64,000 bases of DNA, from assembly GCF_000621585.1 (NCBI RefSeq), contig NZ_KK211309.1, positions 312,244 to 376,243 of the forward strand, read 5' to 3'. The DNA is from [Eubacterium] cellulosolvens LD2006. GTDB taxonomy: Bacteria; Bacillota; Clostridia; Lachnospirales; Lachnospiraceae. Below are positions 1 through 9,223 of the stretch, one piece after another. The stretch's first letter is position 1. Each line of letters starts with the position of its first letter. The notes beneath the pieces are model-generated. The model saw nothing but the letters and a program-made list of their open reading frames with translations. It was not told where the DNA came from and did not search any database. Both the position numbers and the translations under genes were made by a program.

Positions 1-255
1 ACGAAATTCCGGTACAAAGAACAGCGGCTGTCTCTGCCGGTGTCGATGCGCGATGTGTCGGATGTCTTCCGGGAAACCTGTGATAAGAGAGAAAAGAACA
101 AATTCAAGTCCAGGAAAGAGAAATGGATGTTCCGAGAAAAGAACATGACGGATCTTGTCTATCTGCAGGACGCCGATGTCGCAATTCCGCTCAGCAGCCT
201 CTGCCATATGGGAGCCTACGAGGCGGCCTATCGTTTCGTGACGCAGACGAGATGA
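1..255 (+). CDS. C-terminal end of an unrecognised protein (5' partial)
   Basis: The frame is open from the first base of the window to a TGA at 253-255, so about 84 residues of a protein that starts outside are visible. The piece is basic in its middle (a run of Lys/Arg/Glu around residues 30-50) and ends with a short mixed hydrophobic stretch. No family motif is recognisable. A GTG at 40 and an ATG at 46 could serve as starts, but neither has a ribosome site, so continuation from upstream is the simpler reading. Function unknown. Confidence 0.4.
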   Translation, partial: TKFRYKEQRLSLPVSMRDVSDVFRETCDKREKNKFKSRKEKWMFREKNMTDLVYLQDADVAIPLSSLCHMGAYEAAYRFVTQTR

Positions 256-419
256 GACTTCCGGAAGTATACAAAGACGGCCGGCAGGACGTGCCTGAGA
301 CAACCGGGGAGCCGTCCGCGCTGCGGATTCCGAAATGGATGTGAACAACCGTAGAGACGTTCATCCTGCGGCATTCCGAAGCGGGATCCGGACAATAATT
401 TTAGATGTGAGAAATAGAA

Positions 420-866
420 ATGTATAAAACAAAAGTCAGAATGCTAATTATCAACTATTTGAAGACGAACTGCGACAGAAGATTCACCGCGAGAGAGATC
501 TACGAAGCGATAAGGGATGAAGCAGGAAGTCTGAATCAGACGACGATCTACAGAAATATGGATCGCCTGTGTGAGGAAGGAGAGTTGGTCCGGTACAAAG
601 AGCCGAATCGGAACGCCTGGTATTATCAGTATTCTGAAGAGCACAGACACTGCAACCGTCACATGCATGCCCAGTGCAGTACCTGTGGAAAAATCTTCCA
701 CCTCGAGACGCCGTTTGTGGATGAATTTACCGAGAAAATCCGGGATCAGTACGGACTGGACGTCAGCCCGTCGGAGACGATTATCCTCGGTCAGTGCAGG
801 GACTGCGGACGGGCCGAGAACCGGGAAAAGAGCACAGGGGGCGAGAAGAACAGGGACGCGCAGTAA
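420..866 (+). CDS. Fur-family metal/peroxide-responsive transcriptional regulator
   Basis: A 148-residue protein of normal Fur-family length. Residues 1-70 form the winged-helix DNA-binding part, with the typical TTIYRNMDRLCEEGEL recognition segment. A His-rich stretch follows (H75, H77, H81, H83), then two Cys pairs, C86/C89 and C126/C129, which form the structural zinc site of this family. The spacing and the HxHxxC region fit a Zur- or PerR-like member as well as Fur, so the sensed metal cannot be assigned. It stands alone: a hairpin terminator follows 30 bases after the stop, and the ribosome site is weak. Such proteins repress iron, zinc or peroxide-stress genes in the cytoplasm. Confidence 0.88.
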   Translation: MYKTKVRMLIINYLKTNCDRRFTAREIYEAIRDEAGSLNQTTIYRNMDRLCEEGELVRYKEPNRNAWYYQYSEEHRHCNRHMHAQCSTCGKIFHLETPFVDEFTEKIRDQYGLDVSPSETIILGQCRDCGRAENREKSTGGEKNRDAQ

Positions 867-895
867 GCGCGGTGACACAGAAAAGAAAAAGGAAA

Positions 896-938
896 CTCCG
901 GGTCGGACCGCGAAAGCGCAGCCTTCCCGGAGCTTTTT
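896..938 (+). terminator. Intrinsic terminator of the Fur-family gene
   Basis: The arms CTCCGGG (896-902) and CCCGGAG (926-932) enclose a GC-rich inner hairpin (GCGAAAGCGC) and are followed by CTTTTT. The T tract runs into a GTGTTATGGAAATTCC segment that recurs after other terminators in this window. Confidence 0.8.
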
Positions 939-988
939 GTGTTATGGAAATTCCTTCCCGGAGTGAGAAAATTCACAAAAAAAAGCGG

Positions 989-1014
989 GAAAAAGTTGAA
1001 ACCGTGACCGATAT
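989..1014 (+). promoter_or_regulatory. Candidate FliA/SigD-type promoter
   Basis: GAAA, 14 bases, then ACCGATAT. This resembles the SigD consensus (TAAA, 14-16 bases, GCCGATAT) and has the same spacing as three other candidates in the window. It lies 86 bases before the start codon of the PAS-GGDEF-EAL gene. Confidence 0.5.
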
Positions 1015-1100
1015 GTGAGTATCCCCTGTTATTCTTGAGAGAAGATATTTACAGGAAACATGATTGTTCTGGATATATATTTTAAAGTGCTGGGATACAA

Positions 1101-3689
1101 ATGATGGTTGATAGGAATGGAATACAGGAAGAACAGCATAATCTGGCATTTGACGTACTGGACAATGTTGACGAAATGGTCAGAGTGATTGATCTGGATA
1201 CATTCGAGCTTGTCTATGCGAACAAGCCGGCTCTGGAGTGGAGCGGGCGGGTAGGCGTTCCCTATGCGGGCAAGAAGTGCTATGAATATTTCGGCGAAGG
1301 GATGGAACCGTGCCGGGACTGTCTGATTCTCAACAGAGATGACGATGTACGCTGTCTGCAGCATCAGGGAAAAAACAGGATCTGTGAAGTAAAGGCTCAG
1401 TACATTGAGGCGGGAAACCGGAAACTGTGTATCGAGTCGATTCAGGACATTACCGAATTATACAAACTCAAGGAAAAATTCCGTACGATGAGTATCACGG
1501 ATGCTCTGACCGGTGCTTACAATCTCAACTTTATGCGGGAGAACAGCTACGCGAGATCGGAAGACATGCCGGTGAGCTACATGTTCTTCGACGCGGATAA
1601 TCTGAAGAAAGTAAACGATGTGTACGGACACAGCCGTGGCGACCAGTACCTGAAGGACTGTGTGCATATTCTGATGGAGAATATTCCGAAGAGAGGCTTT
1701 GTGTCCAGAATCGGCGGTGATGAGTTCGCGATTGTGATTCCGAACTGTTCGGAAAAGGAGTGTGAGAAATATTACGACAGAATCCGCCGCAGCGCGGCGC
1801 GAACCCATGGCACGGAGAATGAAGTCGGACTCTCCGGCGGGTTTGCCGTCCGGCTTTCGGAAGAAGAGAGCGAAAAAGCCGTTATGGAAAAAGCGGATCA
1901 GATGCTCTACGGAAATAAACAGAAAGTCAAGAGAAGCATTCAGCTCAGGGAATCCGGAAAAACCACCGAAAAGAAAAACTTTGAGAGTCTTCTCACCGGG
2001 TTTCTGATTGCGATTCAGGATAATACAGATTCCCTGGCGACGATCGGGACGGCTCTGAACCCGCTGGCCGAGTACCTTGGAATCGGGCGCGTAAGGATAG
2101 AGCTGGAGCTTGCGCACAATGAGATCCTCCTGCAGGGAGTGAGCAGAACCGACATACTGTATGAGGGTGCGTCCGGTTATGATGAAAAGCACGAATTCCG
2201 GAAAGAATTTGTGGTTCAGGAAGCCGGAAAATACGCGTTTACCGCAAACCCGGAGCCGGGAAGAGGAGCGTGGAGTTTTCAGGAATCGACGCGCCTTGCG
2301 GCTGTCTTTTCCGCCATACGGCTGCACGTGGCGAGATATCATCTGCTCGGAAAAATCAGCGACGCGAGATACCGGAATTATCTGACGGGGCTTCCGAACA
2401 GCGGCGCCTTTATCAACGCGCTGGCAGACCGGATCAACGAGCAGACGATTCAGGAATATACCGCCGTCTATTTCAATATTGTCCGGTTTGGAGTGGTGAA
2501 CGCCAGCTTCGGTATGCAGGAGGGAAATGCGGTGATCCGGCGCTTTGCCGGAGAATTCGTACGCGAGCTTCAGGACGACGAGGTGTTGGCGCACTTCGGA
2601 GGAGACAACTTCGCGCTTCTGATACGCAAGAGAAATTTCGAGAAGTTCCGCGAGCTGCTGAACGGCGTGAACACCTTTGCGGTGCAGAAAGAGGAGAGAT
2701 TTCCGCTTACCATTCGTTCCGCGGCAGGCGTGATGCCGCTCTACGATGGCGTACGCACGCCCGGGCAGGTCATGGGCGGCATGGGCTTTGCGCTGAATCT
2801 CGCCCGTGAGGCGCACGGCGGCCAGGTAACCATGACGCGTGAGATGGAGGCCCGCCTCCGCCACATGAAGGAGATCGAACATCTTTTTCCGAAAGCGCTG
2901 CTTCGGGAAGAGTTTGAGGTTTTGTATCAGCCGAAGGTGGATATCGCCACCGGCGCGATCATCGGCGCGGAGGCGCTGTCCGTCTGGAAAAACGGTGAGA
3001 GAAGGCTTCCGCCGGACAGCTATATACCGATCATTGAGAGAAACGGACAGATCCCGGAACTGGATCTGTATATTTACGAGAAGGTATTGAAGGATATGCG
3101 AACCTGGCGGGAAGACGGATACGAGATGCTGACGGTCTCTGTGAACTTTTCCAGAAAAGACTTCAGCGGAAAAAGAGACGAGCCGGTCCTGCTGGCGGAT
3201 CTGATAGCCGGGAAGGCAGAGAAATACGGCATCAGGAAAGAAGAACTGGTCATTGAGGTGACAGAGACCAGCAACACCGTCGAGATGCAGAGTGTAGACA
3301 CATTCATTCACCGGCTGGCGGAGCATGGAATCCGCACCTCGGTCGATGATTTCGGAACCGGCTGTTCTTCGTTTGAGCTTGTAAAAGAACTTCCGGTAGA
3401 TGAGATCAAGATCGACCGATCCTTCCTTCACAGCGCGGTGCCGGACAGAAGAAACCGTGTAATTATCCGGAGCATAGTAACCATGGCGGAGAGCCTTGGT
3501 ATATCCACGGTGATGGAGGGCGTTGAGACAGTACAGCAGGCAGAGCTCTTGAATAAAATCGGCTGTAACTGCGCACAGGGCTTCCTGTACGACCCGCCGA
3601 TGGAGAGGGAGAAATTCCTTCAGAGAAGAAAGCGCGGCAGATACCGTTCGCTATCGGAACTGCTTTCAACCTTCCAGAGCGGAATATAA
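1101..3689 (+). CDS. PAS-GGDEF-GGDEF(degenerate)-EAL signalling protein, probable c-di-GMP phosphodiesterase/cyclase
   Basis: 862 residues, no membrane segment or signal peptide. Order: PAS-like sensor (about 15-120); first GGDEF domain (about 125-280) with intact RIGGDEF near residue 204; second, degenerate domain with FGGDNF near residue 499; EAL domain (about 600-845). The EAL catalytic set looks complete: EALSVW near 622, SVNFSRKDF, VIEVTET, SVDDFGTG, EIKIDRSF, MEGVET and CAQGF. A cytoplasmic enzyme that can make and break c-di-GMP is therefore plausible, with the second GGDEF as a possible GTP sensor. It is monocistronic and preceded by a SigD-like promoter box, suggesting expression with late flagellar genes. 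Net activity cannot be told from sequence. Confidence 0.9.
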   Translation: MMVDRNGIQEEQHNLAFDVLDNVDEMVRVIDLDTFELVYANKPALEWSGRVGVPYAGKKCYEYFGEGMEPCRDCLILNRDDDVRCLQHQGKNRICEVKAQYIEAGNRKLCIESIQDITELYKLKEKFRTMSITDALTGAYNLNFMRENSYARSEDMPVSYMFFDADNLKKVNDVYGHSRGDQYLKDCVHILMENIPKRGFVSRIGGDEFAIVIPNCSEKECEKYYDRIRRSAARTHGTENEVGLSGGFAVRLSEEESEKAVMEKADQMLYGNKQKVKRSIQLRESGKTTEKKNFESLLTGFLIAIQDNTDSLATIGTALNPLAEYLGIGRVRIELELAHNEILLQGVSRTDILYEGASGYDEKHEFRKEFVVQEAGKYAFTANPEPGRGAWSFQESTRLAAVFSAIRLHVARYHLLGKISDARYRNYLTGLPNSGAFINALADRINEQTIQEYTAVYFNIVRFGVVNASFGMQEGNAVIRRFAGEFVRELQDDEVLAHFGGDNFALLIRKRNFEKFRELLNGVNTFAVQKEERFPLTIRSAAGVMPLYDGVRTPGQVMGGMGFALNLAREAHGGQVTMTREMEARLRHMKEIEHLFPKALLREEFEVLYQPKVDIATGAIIGAEALSVWKNGERRLPPDSYIPIIERNGQIPELDLYIYEKVLKDMRTWREDGYEMLTVSVNFSRKDFSGKRDEPVLLADLIAGKAEKYGIRKEELVIEVTETSNTVEMQSVDTFIHRLAEHGIRTSVDDFGTGCSSFELVKELPVDEIKIDRSFLHSAVPDRRNRVIIRSIVTMAESLGISTVMEGVETVQQAELLNKIGCNCAQGFLYDPPMEREKFLQRRKRGRYRSLSELLSTFQSGI

Positions 3690-3848
3690 TCGTCCGGGGG
3701 ATGGTTTCGTTTTTGAATGTATATCTTCAGATGCGTATTTCCGGACGAGTATCCAAAGCGAAGCCGGGGAGATTTGCGAAGGATCCTTTGAAGATCCGGG
3801 AGCCGCGCGGCAGATGCCGCGGGCAAGTAAGATGTTGAGATGAAGAAA

Positions 3849-4487
3849 TCAAGAATGACGAAGATAGAAAATGGCGAGCTGCGTGCGATCACGCAGCTCC
3901 ATTTTTTCGAGGATGGAGGAGAGATAGTTGCGCACCGTTCCCTCCGACAGAAAGAGGGTGGAGGCGATCTCTTTATTCGAATATCCCTCGGCCACGAGCT
4001 GGATGACCTCGTATTCTTTTTCCGTAATATCATGGGCGGCGTAGTCGTAGGTCCGAGCCGCTTCCCTCGGATGCACGAGCTCGGGAAGCTTTTCCACAAC
4101 GGCTCCGCCGAAGACGGTCTGCCCGTTCAGCGCCGCGCGCAGAGAGTCGTGCAGCGATTTGTAATCCTGCTTGAGAAGATAACCCTTTACGCCAAGCTCC
4201 AGCGCTTTCACTATATATTCGTCGTCGGAGAAGGTCGTGAGAAAAAGAATCACGGCTTCCGGATGGGCGGCGAGGATTTTTTCCGCCGCCTCCAGGCCGT
4301 TCAGATCCGGCATACGGATATCCATCAGAAGAAGATCCGGACGCAGCTCTTCAAAGAGGCGGACGGCATCCTTTCCTCCGTTGCCGCGGCCGGCGACTTC
4401 AAATTCTTCGTCTCCGGAGATAATCATATCCAGCGACATGGTGATCAGTTCATCGTCGTCAATAATCAGAATTCGTTTTTTTTCCAT
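3849..4487 (-). CDS. NarL/LuxR-family response regulator
   Basis: 212 residues. The receiver domain (1-120) has the acidic pocket D10-D12, phospho-acceptor D56 in LLLMDIRMPD, T84/T85 and K106. The C-terminal LuxR-type helix-turn-helix (about 145-208) contains ITEKEYEVIQLVAEGYSNKEIA and LSEGTVRNYLSSILEKM. It lies 121 bases after the histidine kinase gene on the same strand, with a small CCGATG/CATCGG hairpin between. The kinase upstream is of the matching HisKA_3 type, so this is almost surely its partner, most likely controlling the adjacent ABC exporter. Start at 4487 is supported by AGGAT eight bases upstream. Confidence 0.92.
   Translation of the reverse strand: MEKKRILIIDDDELITMSLDMIISGDEEFEVAGRGNGGKDAVRLFEELRPDLLLMDIRMPDLNGLEAAEKILAAHPEAVILFLTTFSDDEYIVKALELGVKGYLLKQDYKSLHDSLRAALNGQTVFGGAVVEKLPELVHPREAARTYDYAAHDITEKEYEVIQLVAEGYSNKEIASTLFLSEGTVRNYLSSILEKMELRDRTQLAIFYLRHS
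3876..3907 (+). terminator. Hairpin terminator inside the 3' end of the opposing response-regulator gene
   Basis: The perfect 9-bp arms GAGCTGCGT (3876-3884) and ACGCAGCTC (3891-3899), loop of 6, are followed on the plus strand by CATTTTTT. It would stop transcription from the PAS-GGDEF-EAL gene, yet it lies within the last codons of the convergent response regulator. Confidence 0.55.
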
Positions 4488-4608
4488 ACGCGTTTATCCT
4501 GTCTTTTGTTCTTTCAATTTTTAGGAGTATGTTGAAGACTCGTATTGTCTTTCAGATGCGGTCGGTTCGCAGATCAAAGGGCCGATGGCTTCTCCGTGCG
4601 CGCATCGG

Positions 4609-5601
4609 TCAGTTTTCCGGTGTTTGGTAGGGAAGCCTCGCGTAGACCGTGAATCCGCTGTCCCTGTAAAAATAGACGTCGCCTCCGCAGCTCTGCGCCC
4701 GCTGCCTCATGTTGACGAGGCCGATTCCCTCGTGCGGGGAGAGATCCCTGGCGCTCGTGCCGTTGTCCGTGACGGACAGAATGCAGAAGCCCGGGTTCTG
4801 GTGCAGAATCACATCGACGCGGTTTCCGTTGCTGTGTTTGAGGATATTTGTTACGGCCTCCCGGAAGATGCCGAGCAGCGTGAGTTTGGTAGAGGTCGGC
4901 ATCAGATCCTGGAAGTCGACATCACAGTTTACTTCGAAGTTTTTGAGATCCGTCAGCATATCGTCAATGTTCTTTTGGAGATCGATCGAGGTGTCGTGGA
5001 GATCGTGAACGCTCTCCCTCATTTTCTGCATTGCGCTGTCGAGTGTGCGGTCCAGAATAGCGAGCTGGGGAGCTGTTTTTTCATCGGAATTGACAGCTTC
5101 GATCGCGCCGAGAAGCAGGATGGCGCGGGAGAGCATGTGTCCGACATTGTCGTGAATCTCCCTCGCGATGCGGTTTCGTTCCGTCATCGTGGCCAGATGG
5201 ATCTCCTGATCCTGCTCATCCAGAAGATGCCGGTTTCTGGCCTGAAGAAGGTCGCGCATCTCCACGCTGTCGTCTCTGGTGCGGTGCAGTCTGTCCCGGC
5301 AGACCTGATATTTTCGGAACAGAACCGTTTCGAGAAGATAAGACAGAAGAAACAGCAGGAGCATGGCAGTTTTGAAAAGAAGCTGCGGCGATTCTTCGAA
5401 CGCAAGCAGGAGAAAGGCGGCCGCGAAGGGAAGGGCGGCGAGAAAATCTGACGCTTCCTTTTTGGGACAAAGAACAGAAATCTCCATGCACAGCAAAAAG
5501 CAGATAGACATTACGATATGAAAATTCGCAATGCCATCTGCATTCAGAATGATTCCGATTTCGACTGCCGCGAGTGCGCGGATCAAAACATCATACAGCA
5601 T
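4609..5601 (-). CDS. Membrane sensor histidine kinase (HisKA_3 / NarL-type)
   Basis: 330 residues. The N-terminal third is hydrophobic, with about four short membrane segments (residues 5-100) and no sizeable extracellular domain, so it resembles intramembrane-sensing kinases. A coiled linker leads to RNRIAREIHDNVGH (phospho-accepting His near residue 150), then the ATPase region with REAVTNILKHSN (N box), VTDNGT (G1) and GIGLVNMRQRA (G2). Its start overlaps the preceding permease stop by 11 bases and has an AAGGAG ribosome site, so it belongs to the exporter operon. Kinases of this size paired with ABC-2 exporters often sense cell-envelope stress or antimicrobial peptides; the ligand here is unknown. 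Confidence 0.9.
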   Translation of the reverse strand: MLYDVLIRALAAVEIGIILNADGIANFHIVMSICFLLCMEISVLCPKKEASDFLAALPFAAAFLLLAFEESPQLLFKTAMLLLFLLSYLLETVLFRKYQVCRDRLHRTRDDSVEMRDLLQARNRHLLDEQDQEIHLATMTERNRIAREIHDNVGHMLSRAILLLGAIEAVNSDEKTAPQLAILDRTLDSAMQKMRESVHDLHDTSIDLQKNIDDMLTDLKNFEVNCDVDFQDLMPTSTKLTLLGIFREAVTNILKHSNGNRVDVILHQNPGFCILSVTDNGTSARDLSPHEGIGLVNMRQRAQSCGGDVYFYRDSGFTVYARLPYQTPEN

Positions 5602-6769
5602 ATAACTCCTTTTTTCTGGAGATCACGATGCCCGCACAGAACAGGACTGCCGCGAAGAGCAGCTGTACGAAGAGGCTCAGCGTGAAATCTCCTCCCGGAT
5701 AGCATCCGGCGGGGCTGTCGGTGATCAGTTCTACGCCATGTACGTACCAGTACAATGGCAGATAATGTGAGGCGGCGAGCACTTTTTCCGACATGAACTC
5801 GGCCGGGACAAATACGCCGCTGATGAAGCACATGGAAATCAGCAGCATGGTTGTCAGCATGTTGACCAGTCCTTCGTTTCGTGCGAACGAGCTGATCAGA
5901 AACGCGAATCCGATACCCACCGGCATCAGTGCGAAGGCGTTGAGAATGTAAAGTCCTGCCTTCGTAATGGACGGATCGGAGCGCGTGAGGTACAGCGCAA
6001 AGGCAATGAGTACTACACAGAGACCGATGGCGACAAAGAGGACCGCGCCGGCCATGGCCGCATACCTTGTGAAGAAGGTGGTTCCGCTGACGGAAATTCT
6101 CGCGTAGAGATCATGCTCCCTCATGTAGATGAGGATCATGGCAACTGACAGGGTTACCGTCGTGAGAAGCGAGTAGGCGAGGAACGTGAAGACCGACTGG
6201 ATATACGGATCGGACGGGCCGTTCACGGTTTCCGCGATTTTCACCTCCGGTTTTGCGGCATCCGCAAGCTGTGCGGCTGCCAGTTCACCGGCTTCTTTCT
6301 CAGAGTATCCACTGTTTAAATATATCATAACATCTTTCAGATAAGAACGGATTTTGTGTGATAATAATTCCCCGGAAGCGGTGTCACCGGTGGCAATATA
6401 TCTGGCGGCGTGATCGTCGCCGTCTTTTACCTTCGAGGAGAAATCCTCCGGGATGATCAGCACGAAATCGCTGATGTCGAATCGCACGGAGTCGTTCAGC
6501 GTCTGAAGTTCTGTCTGACTTAAGTCCTTTTGCTTATCGACGGTCACCTTCTCATCTGTTGCGAGAAAATGAATCAGTGCCCGCGAAGTTTCACTGTCCT
6601 CCTGATCAACGACGGTCACGTTCAGTTCCGATTCCCTGAAAACCTCCGACGCCGTGTCCGCGCCGAAATAGGCGAAGAGACTTGCAAAGAGAAGGAACAG
6701 CGAGAGGTGAATCACGAGGGACGGAATGAATCTTCGAAGCGATTTGATGGTGGCGTTAAATACTGGCAT
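5591..6769 (-). CDS. ABC-2 type exporter permease (second subunit)
   Basis: About 392 residues from the ATG at 6769, which has an AAGGAGG ribosome site 4 bases upstream; a longer frame upstream lacks one. One N-terminal membrane helix (near 15-35), a large extracytoplasmic domain (about 40-190), then five or six helices in the C-terminal half, as in ABC2_membrane_3 proteins. The first bases overlap the previous permease gene by 14 and the last 11 overlap the kinase gene, so translation is coupled. It would form a heterodimeric channel with its neighbour, driven by the ATPase encoded first. Substrate unknown. Confidence 0.88.
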   Translation of the reverse strand: MPVFNATIKSLRRFIPSLVIHLSLFLLFASLFAYFGADTASEVFRESELNVTVVDQEDSETSRALIHFLATDEKVTVDKQKDLSQTELQTLNDSVRFDISDFVLIIPEDFSSKVKDGDDHAARYIATGDTASGELLSHKIRSYLKDVMIYLNSGYSEKEAGELAAAQLADAAKPEVKIAETVNGPSDPYIQSVFTFLAYSLLTTVTLSVAMILIYMREHDLYARISVSGTTFFTRYAAMAGAVLFVAIGLCVVLIAFALYLTRSDPSITKAGLYILNAFALMPVGIGFAFLISSFARNEGLVNMLTTMLLISMCFISGVFVPAEFMSEKVLAASHYLPLYWYVHGVELITDSPAGCYPGGDFTLSLFVQLLFAAVLFCAGIVISRKKELYAV

Positions 6770-7940
6770 ATTTCCTCCTTCGCAGCAGAAGAGCGCTGCC
6801 GGTGACTGTGATAAGAAACATCGCCGCAAGAATCAGCAGGTCGATGTAGAACGTGCGGTTGAGACCGTAGGTGGCTGCAACATACAGCGCGTCGGTGATC
6901 AGGGCTGCGGGATTGATCCGGTTGATGACAGGGCAGGCCTGTTCGATCAGCTGTCTCAGGTTACCCATCATGAGTCCGCTCAGGAACGAGCAGGTCATGG
7001 CGACGCCGAGCGGGATGACCCAGAGCAGGCTCTCGTTTTTGCAGATGGCGCCGACCAGCATACCAAGGGAGATACCCACGGCGTCACCGAGGACGACGAC
7101 AAGCATGACGGCCGGAAGCGGAGCACCGAAGGAGAGCCCGAGGACGTACTGGATATACATAACAATCAGGAAGGAACCGATGCTCTGGATGATCAGACAG
7201 GCCAGACTTCCCGCAAAAACGGAACTGAGTTTCCGGACCGGTGTGCACTCGTACCGTTTGCCGAGCTCGGAGAGGCTTGCGCACATGCCTTTCAGCATCT
7301 CCACGCTGGTTGTGGCTCCATAGAGAGCAACCATGGCCAGCAGGGCAAAAAAGTACTGCATATAGGCGGAGGTCTTCTCTCCGAAACTGTCGGGGCGAAG
7401 GAAGGTCTGCTCATCGGTCAGAAGATGCATGACTTCCGCAAGCTTTGAGGGATCTTCTTTCATGAGATGGATGACGGTGAGCCGGTTGTTCGTGTATTCC
7501 TTTCGGATCTGGTTCAGAATTGTCGAGGACTTTCCGTTTTCTTTTACAGTGAGAAGAATCTCTCCGTCCTTTTCCTCATAATAGCCGTCGATCTTGCCTT
7601 TCTTCAGCGCTTTACCGGCCTCCTTTGCGTTCGTATATGTCTTCAGCTTGAGGAGGCGCTGCGCATTCTCTGACGTCGTCTCCTTGCCGGCATCTGTCTG
7701 GTCGAGAGACCGGAGAACCTGTTCGAAGGCAACGGCATCTTCTTCCATCGGACTTTCCGAACCGCTCTGCACATAGCCGCAGGGAATGCCGGTGAACAGA
7801 TCCGGATCTTCGTGAATCATGTTTCCAAAACCCAGATAAAAGGCGGTGGAAAGAATCAGCGGAAAGAGGAAGTTCCAGCCGGTCAGTGAACGGTTCCGGA
7901 TCAGCTCTTTGAATTTCATGGAAAAAACGCGCAGGAACAT
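6756..7940 (-). CDS. ABC-2 type exporter permease (first subunit)
   Basis: 394 residues with the same plan as its neighbour: one N-terminal helix after KFKELIRNRSLTGWNFLFPL, an extracytoplasmic region (about 45-190), then a block of helices to residue 385 ending with an RRRKYA basic tail. Its ATG shares one base with the TGA of the ATPase gene. Permeases of this class move drugs, peptides or lipids out of the cell. The two permeases are only distantly alike, so a heterodimer is likely. Confidence 0.88.
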   Translation of the reverse strand: MFLRVFSMKFKELIRNRSLTGWNFLFPLILSTAFYLGFGNMIHEDPDLFTGIPCGYVQSGSESPMEEDAVAFEQVLRSLDQTDAGKETTSENAQRLLKLKTYTNAKEAGKALKKGKIDGYYEEKDGEILLTVKENGKSSTILNQIRKEYTNNRLTVIHLMKEDPSKLAEVMHLLTDEQTFLRPDSFGEKTSAYMQYFFALLAMVALYGATTSVEMLKGMCASLSELGKRYECTPVRKLSSVFAGSLACLIIQSIGSFLIVMYIQYVLGLSFGAPLPAVMLVVVLGDAVGISLGMLVGAICKNESLLWVIPLGVAMTCSFLSGLMMGNLRQLIEQACPVINRINPAALITDALYVAATYGLNRTFYIDLLILAAMFLITVTGSALLLRRRKYASI

Positions 7941-8881
7941 CAGTCTCTCAACTCCTTTCCCGTGATCTCGAGGAACACGTCGTTCAGTGTCGGCAGAGCC
8001 GTGGTGACGCGGCCGAAGGGAAGGTTGTGTTCGACGAGATAGTTGATGATGTGGACAAGATTATGCTCGCCGCCGTCGCAGCGGATGAGGATCGAATCCT
8101 TATCCTCGCGGACGTCATAGACGTGGTTGATCTCGGACAGACCGCGGATGGTCTCCGGATCGCGCACGGGAAGCTCAATGCAGATCGTCTCCCGGTTTCG
8201 AAGAGAAGCCTTGAGAGAAGCAGCGGTGCCCTCGGCGACATTTTTTCCGTGATCCATGATGACGATGCGGGAGCATAGTTCCTCGACCTCTTCCATGTAG
8301 TGGGATGTGTAGATAATGGTGGCGCCGTTTCTGTTCATCTCGCGGATGCCCTCCAGAATGGCGTTTCTGCTCTGTGGGTCGATGGCGACGGTCGGCTCGT
8401 CGAAGATGATGAGTTCCGGTTTGTGCGCGATGCCGCAGGCGATGTTCAGGCGTCGGAGAAGACCGCCGGAGAGCTTCTTCGGGAACTGTCTCCGGTAATC
8501 GGTCAGCCCGCAGAACTCCATGGCCTCCTCGGTGTACTGCTTGCGGAGAAGGCGGTCTCTGACGTAGAGCCCGCAGAAGAAGGAGATGTTCTCCTCGACA
8601 GTCAGCGTGTTGACGACGGCGACATTCTGCATGACAATACCGATCTTGTTCTTGATGTCGTAGGCTGTCGGCGACATCGGTTTGCCGAAGATGGAAATCT
8701 CACCCTTGTCGTAGGAGAGAAGAGAGAGAAGACAACTGATCGTTGTTGTCTTTCCGGATCCGTTCGGACCGAGCAGGCCGAGGATCTCTCCCTTCTTTAC
8801 TTCGAGGCTGAAGTGGTCGACGGCGACATTTTCGCGGTATCTTTTTACCAGCTGATTAATATTTACAACAGTATCTCCCAT
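7940..8881 (-). CDS. ABC transporter ATP-binding subunit
   Basis: 313 residues. Walker A GPNGSGKTT (about 39-47), Q-loop IVMQN, signature LSGGLLRRL, Walker B LIIFDEP, D-loop and the SHYMEEVE switch His are all present. The C-terminal 80 residues form the extension common in drug-export ATPases. It is the first gene of a five-gene operon (ATPase, permease, permease, kinase, regulator), with an AAGGAG site 7 bases before the ATG. Upstream (about 8950-9010) lie small dyads, TGACA-TT-TGTCA and GTGA-N6-TCAC, that could be operators for the operon's own response regulator; this is inference. Confidence 0.92.
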   Translation of the reverse strand: MGDTVVNINQLVKRYRENVAVDHFSLEVKKGEILGLLGPNGSGKTTTISCLLSLLSYDKGEISIFGKPMSPTAYDIKNKIGIVMQNVAVVNTLTVEENISFFCGLYVRDRLLRKQYTEEAMEFCGLTDYRRQFPKKLSGGLLRRLNIACGIAHKPELIIFDEPTVAIDPQSRNAILEGIREMNRNGATIIYTSHYMEEVEELCSRIVIMDHGKNVAEGTAASLKASLRNRETICIELPVRDPETIRGLSEINHVYDVREDKDSILIRCDGGEHNLVHIINYLVEHNLPFGRVTTALPTLNDVFLEITGKELRD

Positions 8882-9017
8882 AGTTGCACTCCTTATGAAA
8901 TAGATGCATTCCTTTTTGTTTTCTTTGATGCTTCTATTGTAGCGGAGAGGGAGGGGAGGGATAAGTGAAGAACATCACAAAAGAGGGGTGACATTTGTCA
9001 TGATAAAGAAAAGAAGA

Positions 9018-9061
9018 CAAAAAAATAAGACCGGTCAGATTATCCAATTATCTGACCGGTC
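9018..9061 (-). terminator. Strong intrinsic terminator reading leftward
   Basis: A perfect 12-bp stem: GACCGGTCAGAT (9029-9040) and ATCTGACCGGTC (9050-9061), loop of 9. On the minus strand it is followed by TTATTTTTTTG. No coding gene ends just to its right, so it implies a short transcript from 9064-9320 on the minus strand. Confidence 0.75.
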
Positions 9062-9131
9062 GTTAATGAACTGCTCGAATCATTTTCATCCTTCTTTCTT
9101 TTAAATTATGGGGTATTACCTATACTTCCTT

Positions 9132-9153
9132 TTGGACTGTACCTCCATTCTTT
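9132..9153. repeat. Direct repeat, first copy
   Basis: Matches 9202-9223 at 19 of 22 positions (core GTACCTCSATTCTTT). The copies start exactly 70 bases apart. Confidence 0.6.
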
Positions 9154-9201
9154 AAAATTTACTGTAAGTCGTAAACTTTGATTTGTTACTTTAAGTGAAT
9201 G

Positions 9202-9223
9202 TTGGTCCGTACCTCGATTCTTT
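9202..9223. repeat. Direct repeat, second copy
   Basis: Partner of 9132-9153; see that entry. Confidence 0.6.

Noticed and set aside
1458-3431. A 657-codon open frame antisense to the PAS-GGDEF-EAL gene
   Set aside because: It mirrors a well-supported gene, has no ribosome site and no family motifs; long antisense frames are common in this base composition.
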